The translations under genes and the position numbers were made by a program. From positions 186,001 to 250,000 of the forward strand of contig NZ_WEZF01000004.1 of NCBI RefSeq assembly GCF_009177065.1: 64,000 nucleotides of DNA, written 5' to 3'. Numbering within the stretch: position 1 is the first letter of the stretch; each line of letters opens with the position of its first letter. Under the pieces are notes generated by a model that worked only from the letters and a program-made list of their open reading frames with translations, searched no databases and was not told the origin of the DNA. This DNA comes from Tautonia marina. GTDB taxonomy: Bacteria > Planctomycetota > Planctomycetia > Isosphaerales > Isosphaeraceae. Below, piece by piece: positions 59,624-64,000 of this stretch.

Positions 59624-60610
59624 ATGCGATTCAGGAGGAGAACCCGAGGATGGGGCTGGGGAGCCTTGCTCGCAGTTGTCTTGGCTCCCACGGTCGCTCA
59701 AGCCCAATTGTTCCCGAACCTACCCACCCAGAAGCGGGCTCGGGTCGATTGTGCTGAGGAGCTTCCTGTTTACGGAATGTATCGAAATAAGTACTACGGA
59801 TATTACCCGACGTGCTGGCGTCAGTTCCCTCCCGGATGGGGTTGCCCGAGCACAGAGTCGCCAGATTGGCAAGCAGAATTGGCCCGTCAGCCACTTGATA
59901 TTCCAGAAGATGATTTCCCTGGCCTTGATGGCCTCGGCCCCGATCCATTTGACGCCTCTGGCACGGATGATCTATTGCCGGAACTTCCTCGCCAGCGGTC
60001 ACCCTTTGAACTCGATCAACCGGGCCAAGGGGAAGCGCCGGATGGGGCTCCTCGTCGGTCCGCGTCTCCTTTTGAGGGGGATCCGTTCGAAGCTCCCAAT
60101 CGAGATCGCCCCGATGCGGCCTCGCCGCCCAGGTCCCCTTTCGATCTCCCGGGTGCTTCCTCGACCACCCCGGACACGGCTCCAGCATTGATGAATCCTC
60201 CCGTCACCACGGAGAATTCCACGGTCTCAGATTCGATCACGTCCCTTCCTCAACTCCCCAACCTTTCCGAACTGGCCGTGTTGCCAGATTCTCGACCCAG
60301 ACCGATTCGGCTCCCGTCCGAGTCTGCCTCGGCTCCGCTGATCAACGCATCAAATGTGGCCGGGATTCCAGGGGACATGGTCGGACCGAACAGTGGTGCC
60401 ACGGCTTCCTTAATCTCCCGCCCTGTCGGAACGATCTCGGTCGAACCTCTCACTCCTGCCTATAGCGTTCCTGGTGATACCAGTCTCGACTCCCGAGGAA
60501 TGCCGATGGGCCAGGGCTTGAGTGGTTCCGATGTCCCGGTCGACATCGAATATGCCGAACCGCGACCGCGTCGGCGTCTCTTTTCCGGCCTCTTCGGGCG
60601 TGGTCGCTGA
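59624..60610 (+). CDS. Secreted Pro-rich protein with YYGYYPTCW motif
   Basis: The 328-residue protein has a signal peptide (1-27, ending VAQAQ). A conserved block GMYRNKYYGYYPTCWRQFPP then GWGCPS is, from memory, found near the N terminus of many secreted planctomycete proteins. The rest is Pro/Ser/Asp-rich and low-complexity, with repeats such as RSPFELD/RSPFDLP, and ends in a basic RRRLFSGLFGRGR tail. Function unknown. GAGG and GAAGG lie before ATG 59624, which is preferred over the earlier in-frame start at 59423. A strong terminator follows. Confidence 0.75.
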   Translation: MRFRRRTRGWGWGALLAVVLAPTVAQAQLFPNLPTQKRARVDCAEELPVYGMYRNKYYGYYPTCWRQFPPGWGCPSTESPDWQAELARQPLDIPEDDFPGLDGLGPDPFDASGTDDLLPELPRQRSPFELDQPGQGEAPDGAPRRSASPFEGDPFEAPNRDRPDAASPPRSPFDLPGASSTTPDTAPALMNPPVTTENSTVSDSITSLPQLPNLSELAVLPDSRPRPIRLPSESASAPLINASNVAGIPGDMVGPNSGATASLISRPVGTISVEPLTPAYSVPGDTSLDSRGMPMGQGLSGSDVPVDIEYAEPRPRRRLFSGLFGRGR

Positions 60611-60653
60611 TCGGCATTCCAAAACCTGAGCGTCTCTGCTTGGTCGATAATCG

Positions 60654-60696
60654 AACCACCCTCGTGACAAAGTGTTGCACGAGGGTGGTTTTCTTG
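60654..60696 (+). terminator. Intrinsic terminator
   Basis: AACCACCCTCGTG (60654-60666) pairs exactly with CACGAGGGTGGTT (60678-60690) around an 11-base loop. The tail TTCTTGG contains T residues. It lies 44 bases after the stop of the upstream secreted protein. Confidence 0.88.
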
Positions 60697-60793
60697 GATG
60701 AACTCTCTTCTCTCTCCCAGCGATCGCATCGACCACGAACAAGCGCCTCAGGGAGCAACTCCTAAATCGACGATCTAGATTATGATGAATTCA

Positions 60794-60811
60794 AGAAAAT
60801 CGTGATTTTCT
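60794..60811. repeat. Palindrome in AT-rich intergenic DNA
   Basis: AGAAAATC (60794-60801) is followed by a 2-base centre and GATTTTCT (60804-60811), an exact 8+2+8 palindrome. The 2-base spacer is too small for a normal RNA hairpin, so a protein-binding operator is more likely. The binder is unknown. Confidence 0.45.
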
Positions 60812-61283
60812 CCTCGACTCAAGTGATCGCCCAGAGATTCCTGAGTCATGATCATCAGCAGCACGTATCCGAAATTGAAGTCATCGGAGCGATCGCTTGC
60901 GTTCGAACTCATGGATATCAAGGTGTGACTGATCCTCGACTCCATCGTCGAAAAATCGAAGCCTTCAGGATGGTCGGCGAAGGAGGCTTGATCGAACTTC
61001 CCCGGATCATCAACTTTCGCTTCCAAACTCAGCAAGCAGGAAATTCGCTGTGTTTTGCCCAGTTGGCTGAAACGTCCCAATCTCTCACGTTCACCTGGAG
61101 AACGACCGAGGGCGGTTTCATGGACCTGGGAGAGTCCTTCGACCAATCGTGTTCATGCCAATGGAGAACGGAGTGGCGAGGCCTCTCTTGCAAACGCACT
61201 CCGAAAGGATTTCTTGAAATCGAGGCTACCATCCCCGTTGTCGGGCCGCTATAGTCATGGGCATCGCATAGATCGACACCTTC

Positions 61284-61441
61284 GTGAGACGGCTACCCAT
61301 CCTCAACCACGTGAGTCTCACCTTCGGCAATGCGGCCTTGCATGGCTCCCTGAGTCGCGGGGTGTGCTCCCACAGGGGCCGGAGCACGTTACCACACAGA
61401 GGGTGAGCCCACTCCCATAACAGTGCCCTTCCCTTGGAAGG
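61284..61441 (+). other. Hairpin-rich leader before the sensor kinase
   Basis: Three exact stems lie in a row. GTGAGAC (61284-61290) pairs with GTCTCAC (61315-61321). GTGCTCC (61364-61370) pairs with GGAGCAC (61381-61387). CCTTCC (61427-61432) pairs with GGAAGG (61436-61441). The last stem ends 30 bases before GGAGG and TTG 61483. The direct repeat CACCTTCG occurs at 61277 and 61320. No known riboswitch class was recognised. A structured leader or small RNA is possible. Confidence 0.4.
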
Positions 61442-61482
61442 TGACGTTCGGGCGTAGTCGTGATGAGCAGGGAGGGTTCGCG

Positions 61483-64000
61483 TTGAATGCTGCGGGAGTG
61501 ATCGCTCGAAACCCGATTCTCGACGCATTAAGCGACGCGATCATCGTGATCGATCAGAACGAGCGGATCGTTCTGGCAAACCGGATCGCTGAGGAAACCT
61601 CCGGACGCCCTCAGGGATCGCTGACGGGGATGCTTCTGAGCGATCTTCTCAGCCGCTCGGATGAGCGCCAGGATCACCGATCCCTTCAGTCTTCGGAGAG
61701 GAACCAGTCCCCGAGATTCCAGGGAACGCTCTCTCGTCCTGATGGGTCGAGGGTACAAATCGACTGTCTCTTCGGCTCGACGTTTCGAGAGGCCGATGAA
61801 GACCTCACCGTTGTAACCCTCCGCCCTTCGGTCAAAGGGTCTCAGGGACAGGGACGCTCTGCCCTTCTTGATTACCTAAGGATGACCACCCGCCTCACCG
61901 ATCGGCTCGGCTCTCGACCGAGTCTTGAACTCGTCCTCGGAACTGCCATCGAAACCTTGATTCAAGATTTTGGTGCGGCGATCGCACGTGTTTGGCTGGT
62001 GGATCCGGTCTCACAGCAATACCGCCTCGCCGCGTCGGGAGTCGCCGGTCAATCCATCACCATTGACGCTGAGTCTGCTAGCGATGAGGGTGAGCTTCCT
62101 CCTGAAGTCGTCGAGGTGGCACGCAGCGGGATGCATTTCCTCGTCGAAAACCTCCAGTCCGATCATCGCTTCGATCGCGAATGGATCACTCGCCATCGAC
62201 TCGGATCACTGATCGCCCTCCCACTGAGTGTTGCGGGAGAACGGCACGGGATTCTATCCGCCGCGATGCGATCGGAACCGAGTGACGAATGCCTCGATGC
62301 GTTGCTCGGTTTTGCATCGATTATCTCTGCTTCTCTCAATGATGTTCAACTGCTCTATGGTGAACTTTCTGCACGCGTCGATGCTGAAGCTGAGCATCGG
62401 AGGTTTCAATCCATTGTCGATTTGATCCCGATCGGGGTGGTCCTCGTGACCGGCCCCAATCCCCGAGTAACCTTGATCAACCCCGCATGTCGAGAGATGC
62501 TCGGCCGAGACCATCTCGCCCCGATGTCCCTGCAGCAGTTTTCCAGGCTCTTCCCAGTTCGGGCACTCGACGGCTCACCCATTGCAGAATTCAATCGCCC
62601 CCTCTGGCGATCCTTTTTCCGCGCCGAGGAAGTCAGAGAGACGATCCGTTACGTTCGGCCTGACGGGGTAGAGCGAATTTTTGAGGTCATTGCCCATCCA
62701 TTTCCCACCGTTGATGGAGGTGCAATCGCAACTTACCACGACATCACCGAACGAAGTGAGTTGCAATCCGATCTTTCAATGCGGGCCGCTCAGCTCAAAG
62801 CCCTGCTGGATCACTTACCCGTGGGGGTCGCCTACTTCGATCTCGATTGTCAGTGTCGTGCTTGCAATGGTCCCGCCTGGCGAATTCTTGGCCGTTCACG
62901 GTCTCAGATTATTGGCGCAACGGCCGCAGAACTATTCGCGGATTCTCCGGACTTATTGTCGGCAGTGCGACGTTGTGTGGCCGATTTGGAGCCCCATGTT
63001 CAAATCAATGCCCCCTGGACGGAAGCGACCGGCGGCGATTCGATTCGTTATCTCGAATGGCGCTTCGAGCCCCTCTTGACCTCGAACCGAGAGCCGATCG
63101 GGGCCCTTGCCCTGATCGGGGATGTCACGGCCCGAAAGCGGACTGCCGACGCAATGCAGAAGGCCAAGGACGATGCCGAACGATCTGCCCGGAATAAGTC
63201 TCGCTTCCTGTCGGCCATCAGCCACGATCTGAGAACGCCAGTCAATGCGCTCAACTTGCTCGCCGAAACCATCGGTCGGCGTCTCGGGGAACTTCCCCGG
63301 GACGATGAGTTGACCCGGCTCTCCAGCTACCTGAAACGGGCCTCTGGGAACCTTGCCGAACTGGTGAGCGACCTGCTCGATTTGACTTGTTTTGATTCCG
63401 GAGTTATCAATCAACATCAAGTCGAGTTTCCGATTGAGGACTGGCTTGATTCCACCCTCGGACCTATGCGTCTGGCCGCCCAGGAGAAGAAACTCACGTT
63501 CACCTGGGAATTCGAAGGGACACATCACTGGATTCGCGCAGACCGTGTCAAGCTGGGTAGGGTCCTCTCAAACCTTGTCGGAAACGCGATCAAATTTACG
63601 GAATCGGGTTTTATCCGGGTGAGAATTACCTTACCGACTGATGGTCGCCTCCAATTCTGCGTCGAGGACTCGGGGCCCGGTATCCCAGCGACTCAACTTG
63701 GGCAAATCTTTGACGAGTTCGCCCAGCTCCGTAATCCCGAACGAGATCGCACGAAGGGAACCGGGCTAGGACTGGCAATCTGCCGACGCCTTGTGGAAGC
63801 CGTCGGTGGCCGAATGGAGGTCTCAAGTACCTCCGGAACAGGTAGTTGCTTCATCGCGGTTTTTCCGGTCACCCCCTTGCCGTGCCCTCCTGGAACGTAC
63901 TCCTCCTCCATCCAGCATTCGTCCGAAGGGACGACTCTGGGTGACCGACCTCGCGTCCTTCTTGTTGAAGACGACGAGACAACGCGCCTACCAATGAGCC
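61483..64000 (+). CDS. Hybrid sensor histidine kinase (PAS-GAF-PAS-PAS-HisKA-HATPase-REC), partial
   Basis: The 839 visible residues run off the window. From the start: PAS at about 10-110 (ILDALSDAIIVIDQNERIVL), GAF at about 136-290, and two PAS domains at about 305-425 (SIVDLIPIGVVLV) and 436-555 (LLDHLPVGVAYFDLD), the third followed by the DVTARKR linker. HisKA has His581 in LSAISHDLRTPVNAL. HATPase_c has the N-box VGNAIKFTESG, EDSGPGIP and the G-box TKGTGLGLAICRRL. The receiver start is RVLLVEDDETTR at about 824. No membrane helix or signal peptide is seen, so it should be a cytoplasmic sensor. I start at TTG 61483 because GGAGG (61471-61475) lies 7 bases upstream; GTG 61441 is the alternative. 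Confidence 0.9.
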   Translation, partial: MNAAGVIARNPILDALSDAIIVIDQNERIVLANRIAEETSGRPQGSLTGMLLSDLLSRSDERQDHRSLQSSERNQSPRFQGTLSRPDGSRVQIDCLFGSTFREADEDLTVVTLRPSVKGSQGQGRSALLDYLRMTTRLTDRLGSRPSLELVLGTAIETLIQDFGAAIARVWLVDPVSQQYRLAASGVAGQSITIDAESASDEGELPPEVVEVARSGMHFLVENLQSDHRFDREWITRHRLGSLIALPLSVAGERHGILSAAMRSEPSDECLDALLGFASIISASLNDVQLLYGELSARVDAEAEHRRFQSIVDLIPIGVVLVTGPNPRVTLINPACREMLGRDHLAPMSLQQFSRLFPVRALDGSPIAEFNRPLWRSFFRAEEVRETIRYVRPDGVERIFEVIAHPFPTVDGGAIATYHDITERSELQSDLSMRAAQLKALLDHLPVGVAYFDLDCQCRACNGPAWRILGRSRSQIIGATAAELFADSPDLLSAVRRCVADLEPHVQINAPWTEATGGDSIRYLEWRFEPLLTSNREPIGALALIGDVTARKRTADAMQKAKDDAERSARNKSRFLSAISHDLRTPVNALNLLAETIGRRLGELPRDDELTRLSSYLKRASGNLAELVSDLLDLTCFDSGVINQHQVEFPIEDWLDSTLGPMRLAAQEKKLTFTWEFEGTHHWIRADRVKLGRVLSNLVGNAIKFTESGFIRVRITLPTDGRLQFCVEDSGPGIPATQLGQIFDEFAQLRNPERDRTKGTGLGLAICRRLVEAVGGRMEVSSTSGTGSCFIAVFPVTPLPCPPGTYSSSIQHSSEGTTLGDRPRVLLVEDDETTRLPMS

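Larger units (their letters stand above)
60697..61482. other. Long intergenic region before the sensor kinase
   Basis: About 790 bases with no gene I can support. Two overlapping frames (60802-61254 on +, 60775-61146 on -) lack composition or start signals of a real gene. The first part is AT-rich with an exact palindrome (AGAAAATC/GATTTTCT) at 60794-60811. The last 200 bases hold three short stems listed separately. The region may act as a regulatory leader or hide a small RNA. Confidence 0.5.

Noticed and set aside
60802-61254. Plus-strand frame of 150 residues
   Set aside because: Overlaps another weak frame on the other strand, has no ribosome site or motif, and lies in a hairpin-rich non-coding region.

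Overview
The window is a GC-rich chromosomal segment of a planctomycete, most likely a member of the Isosphaeraceae (Isosphaera/Singulisphaera/Tautonia type). This placement rests on protein content, not on a marker gene: secreted DUF1080 and squalene-cyclase-like toroid proteins, a PA14 plus multi-haem cytochrome, a DUF6677-type membrane protein, the secreted YYGYYPTCW-motif protein, and a murB/ftsQ pair with no ftsZ in view. No rRNA, tRNA, CRISPR, insertion sequence, integrase or phage gene was recognised. The segment reads as core chromosome.

Layout. 326-8618 (+): complete F1Fo ATP synthase operon (atpZ/I-B-E-F-H-A-G-D-C) ending in a strong intrinsic terminator. 8712-17243 (-): a six-gene same-strand cluster with a Ser/Thr kinase, a small protein, a DUF1080 protein, a toroid protein, a one-TM protein and a very large FHA-TM-beta-propeller protein. 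17634-22235 (+): FKBP isomerase, RRM RNA-binding protein, NYN/OST-HTH RNase-like protein, then a tight trio (K+/H+-exchange-related protein, CDP-alcohol phosphatidyltransferase, endonuclease/exonuclease/phosphatase). 22251-27452: heptosyltransferase-like GT9 (-), secreted hydrolase (+), VOC protein (+), RsmE (-), ExeA-like ATPase (+), two small membrane proteins (+). 27453-35024 (-): ROK glucokinase, lepA, two paralogous signal peptidases I and an lptB-like ABC ATPase, an expanded version of the classical lepA-lepB order. 35303-37228 (+): secreted esterase and gluzincin-like protein. 37266-44242 (-): short SecA, FtsQ-like protein, MurB, secreted M14 carboxypeptidase. 44696-54685 (+): class III aminotransferase, unknown protein, HEAT-repeat protein, GXGXG protein, small lipoprotein, RecJ, Pcm, metallo-beta-lactamase-fold protein, CpxP-like protein. 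54785-59252 (-): pentahaem cytochrome, Wza-like export lipoprotein, small secreted protein. 59624-60610 (+): secreted proline-rich planctomycete protein. 61483-64000 (+): a hybrid sensor kinase that runs off the window.

Several genes work together on the envelope: FtsQ/MurB for peptidoglycan and division, SecA and the two signal peptidases for export, LptB and the GT9 enzyme for LPS-type glycolipid, and Wza for polysaccharide export. The ATP synthase operon has unusual features: apparent signal peptides on subunits b and c, an insertion in subunit alpha, and two long intergenic inverted repeats. The best candidates for something undescribed are the twin signal peptidases carrying a CxxC...CxxC knuckle and a large extracytoplasmic insertion, the kinase/FHA-propeller cluster, and the hairpin-rich leader before the terminal sensor kinase. 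Three genes (326, 49888, 61483) appear to use TTG starts preceded by strong Shine-Dalgarno sites.
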